Assembly: GCA_017311315.1 (NCBI GenBank)
Contig: CM029650.1
Location: 15,544,215 to 15,608,214, forward strand
Reading direction: 5' to 3'
Source: Dendrocalamus latiflorus
Taxonomy: Eukaryota; Streptophyta; Magnoliopsida; Poales; Poaceae
DNA: 64,000 nt
Part shown: piece after piece, positions 48,701 through 59,894 of the stretch
Layout: the number at the start of each line of letters is the position of its first letter
Numbering within the stretch: position 1 is the stretch's first letter
Position numbers and translations under genes: made by a program
Notes under the pieces: generated by a model
Databases searched by the model: none
What the model was told of the DNA's origin: nothing
What the model saw: the letters and a program-made list of their open reading frames with translations, nothing else

Positions 48701-48797
48701 GCTGCGAAGAGAACGACGATCAACACCACGGCCAGTGGTGCAAGGTCCATGGTCGTGGCAACCACGACACGCGGGCCTGTACTGCTATTGTGACACT
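45775..48797 (+). pseudogene. G2 gag, split by SL4 and frameshifted
   Basis: ATG 45775 opens a basic, alanine-rich N-terminus followed by a long A/T/G-rich linker and then the gag core: VTWPEDFKFPSANESYKGDTDPQEFVRVYETAI near 46470-46570 (positions given; typical P..F..Y.G..DP..FV..Y pattern). SL4 interrupts at 46650 and gag resumes at 48069 in the same phase with the W-EQ-RDRLYNNF block and SEKLRDYFKCF. It is open to 48608; a frame change near 48590 leads to an R/G/D-rich tail and the knuckle WCKVHGRGNHDTRAC (near 48738). Contains two main defects besides SL4. Confidence 0.83.
46651..48063 (-). mobile_element. SL4: 1413-bp solo LTR, Angela/RIRE1/BARE-like (TSD TCTTC)
   Basis: Flanked by TCTTC at 46646-46650 and 48064-48068. 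On the minus strand it starts TGTTAGTGATATGCCC, the well-known start of the Angela/BARE/RIRE1 Copia LTR group. The other end reads CAATCCTTTA rather than CA, so that terminus has mutated or my boundary is off by a few bases. The length fits that group. Its open frames are not genes. Confidence 0.82.
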
Positions 48798-48959
48798 TTG
48801 ACAAAGCGTCACCAGGGATAGGAACCACGAGGCGCGTCCGCCCATCGTAGCCCATGTCCAACAACCCTTGGAAGCCCCCACGCGGTTCCAAGATCAAGGG
48901 ACATAGCTCCAAGAGGGCCCCCTGCAGATCCAGGCTCACGTACAACAACCTCGGGAGGG

Positions 48960-49635
48960 CCTCCTGCAGCTGCAAGCCCCAGAGGGAGCCCAGCACAGGG
49001 TCATCAATGTTATCTCCGGGGGTTCCTTGCTGGAGTTCACCTCGGCGCGGCAAAGGAAGGCCTATGCGAGGAGGCTACATCACGTGGCGGCATACCCGGC
49101 GCAGGCGCCGCCAGACTGGGCGCAGCATGAGATCAACTTCACGCCTGCCGACGTCGAGGGTGTGGAATTTCCACAGCAAGATCCCCTAGTCGTCCAAGTC
49201 ATCATCGCAGGATGCGACATTAGGCGCGCCCTGGTCGACGGAGGAAGCTCCGCAAACATCTTATTCGCAACGGCCTTCGACCAGATGGGGATCCCCAGAA
49301 GTTAGTTGGGCCCTTCGGGGATCCCACTGCAGGGTTTCGGCGGTCAGTCCCTGTGAGCGTTGGGCCAGATATACCTGCAGGTCTCCTTTGGCCGGGGCGA
49401 CAACGTGAGGAGCGAGGATGTCACCTTCGACGTCGTCGACATCTCGTACCCTTATAACACCATACTAGGGCGACCAACCCTAAACTCTTTCGGGGCAGTT
49501 CCACATCACAGCTTCTTGTGCATGAATCTCCCCGGACCACGGGCAATCAACACCATCCACGGCGACCAGGATATGGCTCGGCGCATAGAGCTCGGCACCA
49601 GGGGTCGGCACCATGAGGCTCAATGGAACACCTAG
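48960..49635 (+). pseudogene. G2 retropepsin-like protease region
   Basis: Reads HRVINVISGGSL, then FTPADVEGVEFPQQDPLVV, then ALVDGGSSANILF (near 49228-49266) with the catalytic D-G as in Tat-type proteases, then YPYNTILGRPTLN (49447-49485), the second conserved protease block. Interrupted by stops near 49303 and 49353. No reverse transcriptase follows; sequence changes character after about 49640. Confidence 0.75.
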
Positions 49636-49838
49636 ACCGGGCGCGCAAGCACGAGGATCCTAGGCGGCTCCGGGAAGCACCTCGCCAGGCTCCCGCGCGG
49701 GTCGCTTCAGCAACAGAGGCTCCCACCGTGCACCGCCTCGTCATCAGGGCAACGACAGTCGTGGCCGCTCGTGCCTTCGAGCGATCAGCGGTCAGTACCT
49801 CGTCTTTTGTAATTGCTCGCCCGCGCAAACGGGAGTTC

Positions 49839-49844
49839 AATAAA
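49839..49844 (+). terminator. Possible polyadenylation signal for the G2 sense transcript
   Basis: AATAAA after GGGAGTTC, downstream of gag-protease and just before the first tandem array. A single hexamer is weak evidence. Confidence 0.25.
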
Positions 49845-49878
49845 GTTCACCATTTGCAAAATTGTTTTCATTTCCTAC

Positions 49879-50238
49879 AAAGTCACGCGTCCGCGCGCGC
49901 ACTCTCTGTGAACAAAAACGCGGGCATGAGTATAAACAAAGTCACGCGTCCGCGCGGGCACTCTCTGCGAACAAAAACGCGGGCATGAGTATAAACAAAG
50001 TCACGCGTCCGCGCGGGCACTCTTGGCGAACAAAAATGCGGGTAGGAGTATAAACAAAATCACGCATCTGCGCGCGCACTCTCCGCGAACAAAAAACACG
50101 GGTACGAGTATAAACAAAGTCACGCGTCCGCGCGCGCACTCTTTGCGAACAAAAAACGCGGGTATGAGTATAAACAAAGTCACGCGTCCGCGCGCGCACT
50201 CTTCTCGAACAAAAACGCGGGTATGAGTATAAACAAAG
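49879..50238 (+). repeat. Tandem array 1 in G2: six units of about 59 bp
   Basis: Units begin AAAGTCACGCGTCCGCGCG near 49879, 49939, 49998, 50057, 50117 and 50177, and each ends with GCGGGYATGAGTATAAAC. Non-coding; open frames on both strands simply follow the 59-60 bp period. Confidence 0.9.
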
Positions 50239-50271
50239 ACGCTTGGGGGGACGCCTCCGTGTGCACTCTAC

Positions 50272-50533
50272 GGAGTATAAATAAGACGTAGCACCGAGGT
50301 CCGCCTTCGCACGCACTCTACGGAGTATAAATAAGACGTAGCGCTGAGGTCCACCTCCACACGCACTCGACGGAGTATAAATAAGACGTGGATGTGGTCT
50401 TGCGCACTTTACTGAGTATAAACAAGACGCGGATGCCCCCGCGCATGCGTAGGCGTTATCCTTACGCGTACTCTCCGGAGTATAAAAAAACGTGGTTGAT
50501 GGTCCCATGCACTCCGCGGAGTATAAATAAGAC
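50272..50533 (+). repeat. Array 2 in G2: six spaced copies of GGAGTATAAATAAGAC
   Basis: Copies start near 50272, 50322, 50372, 50413, 50477 and 50518, 41-64 bp apart; the fourth and fifth are variants. Each contains a TATAAA-type core. Confidence 0.85.
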
Positions 50534-50770
50534 ACGGATGTTATCCCTGCGCACCCTACCAAGTGCGAGTGAGGCATTGGCCATGGTCCTGTGCACCCCG
50601 CAGGGTCGGCATGAACCGCAGCAGAGGCCTACCTCCACGTCCGCCTTGCAGAGCTGGCACGAGACGCAGCAGAGGCTCGCCTCCATGAGCACTCCACGGA
50701 GCACCGACGAGCCTCAGCAGAACGCTAGCCACGACGCGCATCCTACGGAGCACAAGTCCAACTTGCGTCT

Positions 50771-51150
50771 ACTTCGACTAGGCGCCAGCTCCGTTGCCAC
50801 TTCGAAGGGTAGGGGACGGAGCACTCGCACGTCTACTTCGACTAAGCGCCAGCTCCGCTGCCACCACTTCAAAGGGTAGGGGACGGAGCACTCGCACGTC
50901 TACTTCGACTAGGCGCCAGCTCAGCTGCCACCACTTCAAAGGGTAGGGGACGGAGCGCTCGCGCATCTACTTCGACTAGGCGCCAGCTCCGTTGCCACCA
51001 CTTTGAAGGGTAGCGGACGGAGCGCTCGTGCGTCTACTTTGACTAGGCGCCAGCTCCGCTGCCACCACTTCGAAGGGTAGGGGACGGAGCGCTCGCGCGA
51101 CTACTTCAATTAGGTGCTAGCTCTGCTTCCACCACTTCGAAGGGTAGGGG
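50771..51150 (+). repeat. Tandem array 3 in G2: six units of 67 bp
   Basis: GGCGCCAGCTC recurs at 50781, 50845, 50912, 50979, 51046 and 51113 (variant), with CTTCGAAGGGTAGGGGACGG in each unit. The period is 67 bp except the first unit (64). Confidence 0.9.
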
Positions 51151-51520
51151 ACGGAGTGTACCTACGTACAGGCGAATACAGAAGTATAGCCTCACGAGTC
51201 TACCGCGGAACAACACGGTCTTGAGCAATAACGAAGTCTATATTCATCACAAGATGTTTACAAAGAGGCGCAGCGAGAGTATATAAGCATCTTCGGATGC
51301 GTACAACCACTATCGGTAGGCTCCTCCTTAACGCGCGTCCGCGACGGAACTTCGCCTGAAGAAGCCCGGCCCACCCAAAAATCCAGCGACTCCTCAGCCC
51401 TTCGCCAACGTCGGAGGCGCCATCGGGTCATAAGGTCAGAAAATAGCGACCGGTCCCGATTGGGTAGCTGCTCAGGGCACGGAGGTACACAAATCAGAAC
51501 ATGGAGAGGGCAAGTTCTAC

Positions 51521-51526
51521 TTTATT
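51521..51526 (-). terminator. Possible polyadenylation signal of the antisense gene
   Basis: AATAAA on the minus strand, about 110 bp past the stop of the antisense gene's last exon. Confidence 0.35.
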
Positions 51527-51635
51527 CATAAGAAAGGCATTTATGTTACAATGCCTCGGCAATGGGTAGCTGTGGGTTCGTGTTGCCCCCCAATGCCTCG
51601 GCACCGCCTTCGTCACGCCGAGGGACTTCATCCAG

Positions 51636-53420
51636 CTACAGGCCGACGTTCCCCTCACCGTGCATGGTCTGTCGTAGCTCGACCTTTGCTGCGGCCTCCC
51701 CGATGTACTCCCAAATCCTCTCATGGAAGAACCGCACAGTGCGGCGTACGGCGCCGGACACCACTCCAACCCCGGCTAGCATCTCCACTTGGGGGTCAGC
51801 TAGCCCGTCGATGTGTTGACAGCCCCGGAGCCGTAGAAGCGCGCACATTAGGCACGACGTCACATAAGAGCAATGGTCGCTGAACGACATCGCGGCGTTA
51901 CGTGCAAGGTTGGCTGCATCCCCGATCCGCCGAAGCATCTGCGATAGCTCTTCCGGCCCGAAGGCGCGGGGCGGCACCTCGGCGATGAGGCCTTCAAGGG
52001 TGCCTTCCAAGGCCAGCATGGCATCCCACGCAGCCACTAAGGCATCGCCCAGAGCCTGGTTCCGCTCCGCAAGAGACGCGGCAAGTTGGCCCTTATCCTT
52101 CTCCAGGGCAGCATCTGCTGGAGCAGGCCATTCCGCTCCTCTGCAACTTCTTGTCACGCCGCTTCTGTAGCTGACAGCCGCGCCGCGGCCACGTGTGCTT
52201 CAATGCACGACTTCCCCTCCACGCACTCTGCTTCCAAGCGACGGATGCAGTCATCCTTGGCGGAGTGCGTCCCCTCGGCTGTGCGCAAAGCCTATTCGGT
52301 GGCCCGCAACCGTCCCTCTAGCACTCCCTGCTCGCGGGCGTCAGACGCTTGCAACGCCTGAGCCAGGACGAGGGTCTGTACGATGAAGTGGTCAGCAAAC
52401 CCCTAAAAGCCACATACAGTCACAAGGCTAGATACTCACCCTCACTCCCGACACCTCCAGTGCGTCCCCAAGGCGCCACGCCTCGTAGGTCAGCAGCTCC
52501 TGCTGATCAATACTTGCAGCCGCGTTGCTCGCGACCCCGCGCCACGCTCCCAGCACCTCCGGTTGAGGGGTGAAGTCCGCTAAGTTCGGGCGTGTGGCGT
52601 CCGCGGTGGCAATTCCGGGAGCACTGGACGCCCCCCTAAAAGGAACGTCCCCGCGTCCTAGGGATCGCCCGTCCTCCGGGATGAATGCTGCTGAAAGATG
52701 GCGTGCCGATTACAGTCCTATGAGAGCGATGTAAAGCTATGCTAAGCTACGCTAAGACAGTTTACCTTCGGTGGCAGCCGCTGCCGCTTGCCACACGGTG
52801 GTAAAACCACCGTCGCATCCAGTTCGGCTCCCACTTCGCCCGAGTTGAGTTGGTAGGGAAGATCTTCCCGCACGATGACCGCAGCATGAAGTTGACACTG
52901 CCGAAGTTGGAGAACGTCCCGTCTTTCCGCTCCTTCGGCAGGCAGCGCGCGTCATGAAGAAATGCGAACATCGAGGCACTGGGCCAACATGCCTCTGTGC
53001 GTAAGGCCCAGCTGTACACAGCAAGATGGGCCAGCGCGTTCATAGTCAGCTGCACCAGCTCCAGCTCGAAGGTCCGCAACACATCGGCAACAATCATGGT
53101 GGATGGGATGCGGAGCCCGGCTTCAAAATAGGTGACGAAGACGATTACCTCCGACTTCTCAGGTCGCGGTTCCACCTCGTCATTGGCGGGCAACCGTACC
53201 TCCTGACGGTCCGATAGCTTCCCCTCGCGCAGCAGCCCACGGATCGTCTCCTCCGTCACAAGCGTGGCACCCAAAACGCTGGAACACGGGCCCTCTTTCT
53301 CCGTTTGTCCATCATCGCTGAACTGCGCTTCTCGAGCGTGTACTCCACCTCCAACGACGCCGACCGGCGGGGCACGGTGTTATCGCTGACTGTTCGGACG
53401 AGTCCTTCACCGTGCGCCAT
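51636..53420 (-). pseudogene. G2 antisense gene: 'putative gypsy-type transposon' (PF04195-like) plus coiled coil, three exons, decayed
   Basis: Minus strand. Exon 1 53420-52766 starts MAHGEGLVRTV; after a frameshift near 53345 it contains LVTEETIRGLLREGKL, FVTYFEAGLRIP and FELELVQLTMNALAHL, the pattern of the plant domain known as Transposase_28. A second shift lies near 52830. Donor GTAAAC. Exon 2 52690-52440 is fully open for 83 codons between CTTTCAG and GTGAGT. Exon 3 from 52375 (acceptor TACAG) is coiled-coil-like (ALQASDAREQGVLEGRL, DDCIRRLEAE), has two stops and a shift near 52140, then is open to 51636 (ALEGTLEGLIAEVPP...). Junction phases agree across all three exons. Function of such antisense genes in Gypsy elements is not established. 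Confidence 0.68.
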
Positions 53421-53542
53421 CGCTATCCGGAACCTAGATGGTGGCAAGGAGGGCAGCACGGCAGCAGGGGGCAAGAAGGTAGGGGGCGAAAAGAGGGTCC
53501 AAAAGGCGTGAAGAGGAGGAGCAGACGCAGTGACATAGGGGC

Positions 53543-53550
53543 TATTTAAA
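53543..53550 (-). promoter_or_regulatory. TATA-like box of the antisense gene
   Basis: TTTAAATA on the minus strand, framed by GGGGC/GCCCC arms (53538-53555), about 120 bp before the ATG at 53420. The stretch between is CT-rich like a plant leader. Confidence 0.5.
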
Positions 53551-54196
53551 GCCCCTTGATCTCCCGCACCGCCGGTGAACGTAACCGATGGGAGACGAAC
53601 CGCTCACCTCCCCACGACCGAAGCCGAAGCGACACAACCGTCCACGTGCGTCGCGCACGATCGTAGTCGTACAACGGTCGGATAGCGCACGATGTGCCAA
53701 TAGCTTCCCGCCATGTATCCGCACCATCCGGAACAACTACATGTTGCGGTACGTAGCGTCCCTCCCAGCACGTGCCGGCACAATTTTCGGGGCCGTCGGC
53801 CAACTTCGACAGCAGTTACGCTGGAGTCCCCGCTTTAGCAAGGAGACCCCGGCTTCTGCCCCAGCCCCACCTCGCGAAGGGGGCACCTCGCCACGTGCCC
53901 TTGACCCGGGCGGTAAGCCTGCAGTCCACCTCGGCCTCGACGGCCCGGGGCTGGCCGCCGCCTTCCCAGCCTGTACATTGGGGTCCAGCCAGACCTCCGA
54001 CACGGCCCCACGACGAAGAGCGAGCCAAATACGGAGATCAATAGGCCCCAAGTCCGCGCGAAGGTGCCTGACCAACGCGACCGGCGGTAGGCCAACAACG
54101 CAAGACACACTGGTAGCATCCTGCCACGCGTCCCCCTAGGGAAGGGGCGGGCAGCTGCGGTCATGCGACCACTGACAGCACATAACGTGTCAATCG
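53551..54196. other. G2 right end, no gene recognised
   Basis: GC-rich sequence upstream of the antisense promoter. Open frames on both strands of up to 183 codons overlap each other and show no motif. The sequence gives way to C2 LTR near 54190. No polypurine tract or LTR of G2 is found. Confidence 0.45.
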
Positions 54197-55763
54197 TGAC
54201 AGCGGTGAGAAAGATCAGGACTAGGCTTAGGGAGGAGCTGAGGTCCAGACGGTCAGGATGTCGGGTGCAGTCGTGCGAGGACAGGAAGCTTTCAGGAAGG
54301 TGCATCTGGGGCATTTCGGTAAAATGTGCAAGGCTGCAAAATGGAAGCGGATTCGGTTGAAGATAACGGGTTGGAGACCCATTAGTGGAAGTGATGTTTA
54401 GGGTTTGCAGGGAAGGCTCAAATCCTGGTTCCCTCCACTTTTTTACAGGTGTTTGACTTTTGCCTCATGTGGGTGTGAGGTGTGGGAGTGGAAGATGGCT
54501 GCCACTTCTTGATTTTCTTCTTTGGTGTGAGCTCCCTCCATATAGAGGATGTGAGGAGCAGGCAGTAGAGTGGGGGTTCTGTGTGTATGAGGTGAGCTCA
54601 GGGTGTGTGTGTGTGCGTGTTCTTCTCGGTGGAGAAGCATGCAGTGAGATGGTAGACACCTCTTGATTTCCAATTGCATATGGGTCTGTAGTGAGATGGT
54701 TGTAACCCTTGTGTAATCATTCATCTCTCTGAAATGAATCCATTTGAGTTGTCATGAGTTTCAGTTCCTTTCTGCTTTCTATTCTTCCTTTTTCCTTTTG
54801 GTTAAATGAAGTGTTTTGATTTGATTAGCTGCAATATCATGTGCTCTAAGATGGGTTTGTGCTCAAGGCCCCTTGGCTATATTATACACATGAGCAATCA
54901 TTTCTAGAGCAGACTTCTCTCCAAAAATGTGTTCGTCTCATTTCCTCTGCTTCTCAGAAACTAGGGTTTGGAGGCAGAGGATGGTTAATGCACTTGATTT
55001 CTCTTCAAAGGATGGCTTGAGATTTGTGCCTTCTAGTCTTGAGGCTAATTCCTGCTGTAATTCAAAGTTTCATAAGCAAAGAATCTCAGAATCATGAGTA
55101 AAATGAGTTTTATCTCATCCTGCTGGTTCATTTCGGCAAATGCAGCAGTTACTGTTTTCAATCACTTTTGGTCTGCATTCATTTTCTCTCTGAGTTCAAT
55201 TTGCTGTTTAGGTTGTAGTCCTATTGATTTGTCCAGAGAAGAGCAGCAAATTTTCATGATATCTCCTGTTTTTGGCTGTTTCTGGGTATTTACTGTAGCT
55301 TATGTTCAGTTTTCGGCTTAAGTCCTGCTGCTCTATTTTAGTATGTTTTCTGTCAGCTATTTTTGGGAGACTGCATTATTTCAGCTTCTCAATTTTTGTC
55401 TCGGTGGTCTTGCATTTATTCTTAGATTGCCTTAGTCTGTTTTTAGCCAGAAAACGGTGTGCCAGCAGAGGAAATCAAACCAGCAGAAAACTGCATTTCA
55501 GAGAGCAGCAACAAGCTCTCGGCTCTGAAAACAGTCGGCATCTGCAGTATTTTCAGTTTGTTTTCTCGGTTCAATTCGGCTGCTACCTTAGTTCTTTGAA
55601 CTGCAGTCTTCCGTTTTCAGCCTCCTGTTGCTGCTCTTTAATCTGCATGTTTCTCTTCTGTCTAGCTCAATTTTGCTACGGCTAGTGCTTTCTTTTCTTT
55701 ATTACAGTATTCACTGTAGTGTCATCTTTTGGCCTAGTTCTACCGCAGCATTTTCAGTTCTGT
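54197..55763 (+). repeat. C2 3' LTR, first block
   Basis: Matches the 5' LTR from about 38662 onward (GGAGCTGAGGTCCAGA, the GTTTAGGGTTTG block, AGGTGAGCTCAGGGTGTGTG and more), without SL3. The first 450 bases or so of the LTR are missing. Ends at TCTGT, the left flank of T-D. Confidence 0.85.
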
Positions 55764-58700
55764 TGTAACATCCTGAAAATTTGAATTTGAAAATATAAAG
55801 TTTTTGGAATTTTTTTACAAGGTGTTTCATTTGAATTTGGAGTTTATGGTACTCTTCTAAAAATTTGGTTGAGGTTCCAAAAGTTAAAAAGGTCAAGAGA
55901 TAAATAAACATGTGTACATAAAAAGAAAAAAAAAATTTAAATGCGAATCTGAAAAGATGATCCAGAAATTAGGAGGGGGGAACTTAAAATAAAACACAAA
56001 AGTCAACCAAAAATATAGTGGGAATATGCTCAAAATATATGTTTAAAAAAAGAAAGAGAGAAAAGAAAACAGCAAAACCGGGCCGGCCATTACCCCGGCC
56101 CAGCCTCACTTCTTTCCGCTCCTCTCTCATGGCGGCCAACGCGGCCGGGCCGCTCTCCGCACGCGCACAGTCCAGCGCCCCGCGCAGCCCAGCCGCACGC
56201 GCGTCGCCAGCGACTCGCTCCCTCGCCCTGCCACTGCCACGCGGGCCCCGTCTCCACCCTGCGCCTCCTCTCTCTGCCGCTGGACCCGCCCCGCGCTAGC
56301 TCCTTCTCTCCTCCCCTTTCTTCTTCCTCTCCTGAGCGCTGCGCATGCTCTGCCCCGCTCAGCGCCTTTTCTCCCCGTGGCGCGCATGCACCAGCTTCAC
56401 TGCTGCCCCGTTGCCTGGCGAGCCTCCTCAAGTGCGCGGCGCAAAAGCCTGCCCGAGTAGTCACGCGCGCCAGCCGGATTCCCGCTGCCGCCGTCGCCTG
56501 CCATCGCCGCCCGACAAGACCGCACGGCCGCCCCGCCCGTTGCCAGCCCCTTACGGCCATCTATAAAGCCTGAGCGGCCCTCCTCCCGCTTCGCCACGCC
56601 TCCCTCCACCTACTGTAGAGAGCAATCGAGCCCGAGCCCCCTCAATCGCCGGCGATCTCCCTTCCTTCCCCAACTCCGGCGACCACCAATCCTTCAACCC
56701 GAGCCACTAGAATCCAATTCCCCGCCACCACACCCTCTCCAGCTCACCGCAAAGACGACCCCGGCCTCGCCCGAGCACCTCGTCGCCCGTAGCTCGCCGT
56801 CACCGAGAGCTTCCCCGAGCCGCTGCCACCTCTCGCCGCCGGACCGCCACCGTGCCCCTTCGCTCCCGCCGACCCCACCACCGACACCCCCGTGGACTCC
56901 CGGACGCGTTTTGGTGATCACCTGCACCTCTCCGCCCATCCCTCGCCACCGGCGCCACCGTCTTCTTCTACCTCTGCTCAGCCTCTCCCCAGACCCACCT
57001 TAAGAGGTAAAACTGCCCCTATATGGGTGAGATAAACCCGAGCGCTCCCCTGGCTAGCAGCGCGGTCTCTTCCTCCCCCCGGCTCCCTCGGCGCGCGTTC
57101 GAGCCCCCGGCTTCGCAGCACTGAGGTTGAGCCTTTCTTTTATTTTCCGCGCTGATAGCTGGGCCCCGCTCATCAGTCACTGTGGCCTGTGGGCCGGTTG
57201 ACATCCGGGCCCCACCTGTCAGTGCTACCCGCTGACATGTGGCCCCGAGCCCCCCAGGTTCCCGCATGTAAGAGGCCAAACGGAGGAGTCTCACTGCCAG
57301 TGGACCCCACATGTTAGAGACACAGTACTTAAGGAAATAAAATAAAAAGAAAATGAATTAAAAACTCCAGTGGGACCCACGTGTCAAAATTTTTTATTTT
57401 CTGGCATTTCACAGAACTGAGATTTTCAAATGGGCATAACATATTCATTTTAACTCCAAATTAAGTGAAACAAATTTCTAAATTTGTCTAAATTCAATAA
57501 CTATCCAACGAAACCTGAACCATGATTTTTGAAGTTCATTTGAATTTCTGGTAATATTTTGAGTGATTGGTTGCTTTTCTTTTATTTGGGTATTTCGCAC
57601 GATTAAATAGCATACGAGGCTCAAGAAGAAGAGGTTGAGGCAGCCAGCTTAGAAGCTTCAGAAGACCAAGATCAAGATCCCCGTGAACAAGGCGAGTTAA
57701 CACTTTGACCATTTTGAACCTATGGTTTTGCAAAGTTAATTTCTTTTAAATTATTAACATGCATGCTGTTATTTTATGTGATAAAATATGTCCATTTCCA
57801 GAAATGGTAGCTATACACCTAATATACTGCTTGCTAATAATGATCCGTTGAAATGCTTGGACATGTAAACCTTGTCGCCTAGCAAAATATATATTAACAT
57901 AGCTTTTACCAGTAAGTCCAAATAAATATTGCGTTGCTTAGTATTGCTAGATAAAACGGGGGTACATAGCTGCCCCAAAAACAACACTTGCAAAAGTATG
58001 ATATGTTTTGGGACAGTCATGGATGAAATGACTGTAGTAAGTGGTCACAATATTTTCTATCTCTGAAAAATCCTAAAATTGCTTAAATACCTGGATGGAT
58101 GGCTTGGGGGCTGGTATGTGGTGCAGTGGATGCACAAAATGTGAAATGTGGTAGAACCATCCAGGTAATCTTAAGGACTGAATCATGTCATGACCTCTTG
58201 TGTAAAATAGTACAACCACAAGTATGTAAAGTACAACTTGGCTTAGTAGATTTACCGGACCCTGAAAGTCATCCTCACAGGAGAGGGTGGTGAGATCGTG
58301 CAAGCGGCTGTCTAGGTGACGGCTTGAATGGGACACTCGTAGAGGGTGAAGTTCTGCTGTGGCGGGCTAGCAGGGGGGTAGCCAGCTGCTAGACGTTCAG
58401 AAGGAGGACATCCCGCACAACGTATGGGACCCACCGCAAGTGGGAGCGACCCATAGGGTGAAATGATGGAAAGGGTGAGGTACTTTGAATGGTCACTGTG
58501 ATGGTCTGCTCAACCACACGACTAAGGAATCGTGTGGGGCAACGAGTTGGTTGTCTCTTGTGGTGAAAGTGTACAAACTCTGCAGAGTCAAAACTATTCG
58601 AATAGCCATGCCCACGGTCAAGGGCGGACATGGGAACTTAACTAGATATAGTTCTATTTCGAAAATCTTGGTGGGTGACAATGGGAATGAGTAGGACTGC

Positions 58701-59449
58701 TGATGGTCCTGGTTTGGAATTGTCCTGGGTGTCGTCCCAGTGGTAAGTTAAGCGGCTATAACGCTGAAATATGTGATATGATACAGATGCCATGTAATGG
58801 TGGATGGAATCTGTGTCAATTATAAGATCAACTTACTTACCAATATAAGTCTGAGTTTAAAATTGCTAGGTCTTAAGGAATTTTAAGTAATTGTATTCAA
58901 AAGCACTCTTCGCAAAATAAAATAAGCCCGAGCCATCCGTTGACAAGCCATACATGTTAAATATTGCATTCTGTGTGTTGGCTCGCAAGCACGGTGGTTG
59001 TGCTCATATTCGCAATATCAAAACAGAAACAGGAACTCAAGGACATTACGCCTATGAGGAGGCCCCTACCAATGTTGGCGGAAGCAAAGGCGATAACTAA
59101 GACGTAGGCCATGATGGTTAGACATAGACAAGTGGACTCCTGGCTTTGTGTGCACATATGTTACCAGTTTTTCGGTGACATAAACTGTACACATTACCCT
59201 ACTGGTCGCTTGCCTGTGGATTTTGGGTTTACTTTTACTACTATTTCCGCTGCATGTATGTAATGAATACATTTGGCCAAAGTGGCCCTTTTGTAAACAT
59301 TCACCCGACGTGGTGTATTTCAAATTCTGTAATATTATTATGCGATGTATGACATGATTCAACAATGTACCTGTGTGCACTAACTACTGATCCAGGGATT
59401 AGTGCAGTGAAACACAGTAGATTTCGGATTGAAAAATCTGGGTCTGACA
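55764..59449 (+). mobile_element. T-D: 3.7-kb solo LTR, Tekay/Del-like (TSD TCTGT/CCTGT)
   Basis: Starts TGTAACATCCTGAAAA and ends GGTCTGACA, flanked by TCTGT (55759-55763) and CCTGT (59450-59454), one mismatch. Shares with T-A and T-B the TATA box (56562), the GC-rich leader, the CATGCCCACGGTCAAGG block (near 58608), the GTAAGTTAAGCGGCTATAAC block (near 58742) and the GGATTGAAAAATCTGGG end. Lacks the subrepeat region of T-A/T-B. Clearly more divergent from T-B than T-B's LTRs from each other. Confidence 0.83.
57052..57107 (+). promoter_or_regulatory. tRNA-like A box / B box segment in T-D
   Basis: TGGCTAGCAGCG at 57052 and GCGTTCGAGCCC at 57097, about 33 bp apart, followed by T-rich sequence (near 57135). 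Corresponds in position to 27401-27483 of T-B. Confidence 0.42.
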
Positions 59450-59889
59450 CCTGTGCAGTCGGTTCAATTTTCTGTATGCAGTTTTTGAACTTTTCGGCCA
59501 GGTCAGTCAGTGAAGCTTCTTCAGTTCTCTGTTGTCGGCAGTGTCGTCAGTTTGCTGTTTTTGCCGGTCAAGTGATCTTCTCTAGTCTCAGTAGTGCTTA
59601 AATCTTCAGAGTTTCAGTCAAACTCTATTTCTTGCTCAAGTTTCACTGCAAGGACTGTTTCTTGGTTTAAAACTCTATTTCACTGACTTGTGAAACTTAA
59701 TTGTCGGTTTGTAGCCTTTTTGGCCAAGTCTGATTCAAACTCTTTTGTCGATCTGATTGCGATTTGCTAGTAAGCATGAATCTTCTTCTTCATAGCTTCT
59801 ATAGCTATCGGAGAAGAAGTATGTGGATACTTCGGGACGATTTTTGAAGGCACCATTCACCCCCCTCTGTTGTCGTTTTCGATCCTACA
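59450..59889 (+). repeat. C2 3' LTR, second block and LTR end
   Basis: Resumes after T-D and matches 40665-40875, ending GATCCTACA. Includes about 240 bp (59590-59825) not present in the 5' LTR, so the two LTRs carry different deletions. Followed by TSD TATAC. Confidence 0.85.
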
Positions 59890-59894
59890 TATAC

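Larger units (their letters stand above)
45463..54196 (+). mobile_element. G2: Ty3/Gypsy element (Tat-like), truncated at its right end
   Basis: 5' LTR 45463-45720, tRNA-Asp-type primer site, gag (split by SL4), protease, then three tandem-repeat arrays and a decayed antisense gene. No reverse transcriptase, integrase or 3' LTR. Left flank GATCT (45458-45462) has no partner on the right, where G2 sequence passes directly into the C2 LTR at about 54190. The gag/protease plus antisense coding module resembles the Tat/RIRE2/Grande group. Confidence 0.72.
38210..59889 (+). mobile_element. C2: Copia (Sirevirus-like) element with nested insertions (TSD TATAC)
   Basis: Begins TGAGAGACCATGTGG and ends CGATCCTACA, flanked by TATAC at 38205-38209 and 59890-59894. 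Order: 5' LTR (with SL3), primer site, gag, second zinc knuckle, protease, integrase, then G2 and a deletion, then the 3' LTR (with T-D). Reverse transcriptase, RNase H, the post-pol region and about 450 bp of the 3' LTR start are missing, apparently lost with the right half of G2. Confidence 0.85.

Noticed and set aside
49879..51150. CRISPR-like regular repeats
   Set aside because: Eukaryotic context; units are contiguous or irregularly spaced tandem repeats without unique spacers, inside a retrotransposon.
53588..54139. 183-codon open frame on the + strand upstream of the antisense gene
   Set aside because: Overlaps a 123-codon frame on the other strand in GC-rich sequence; no motif, signal or context supports a gene.
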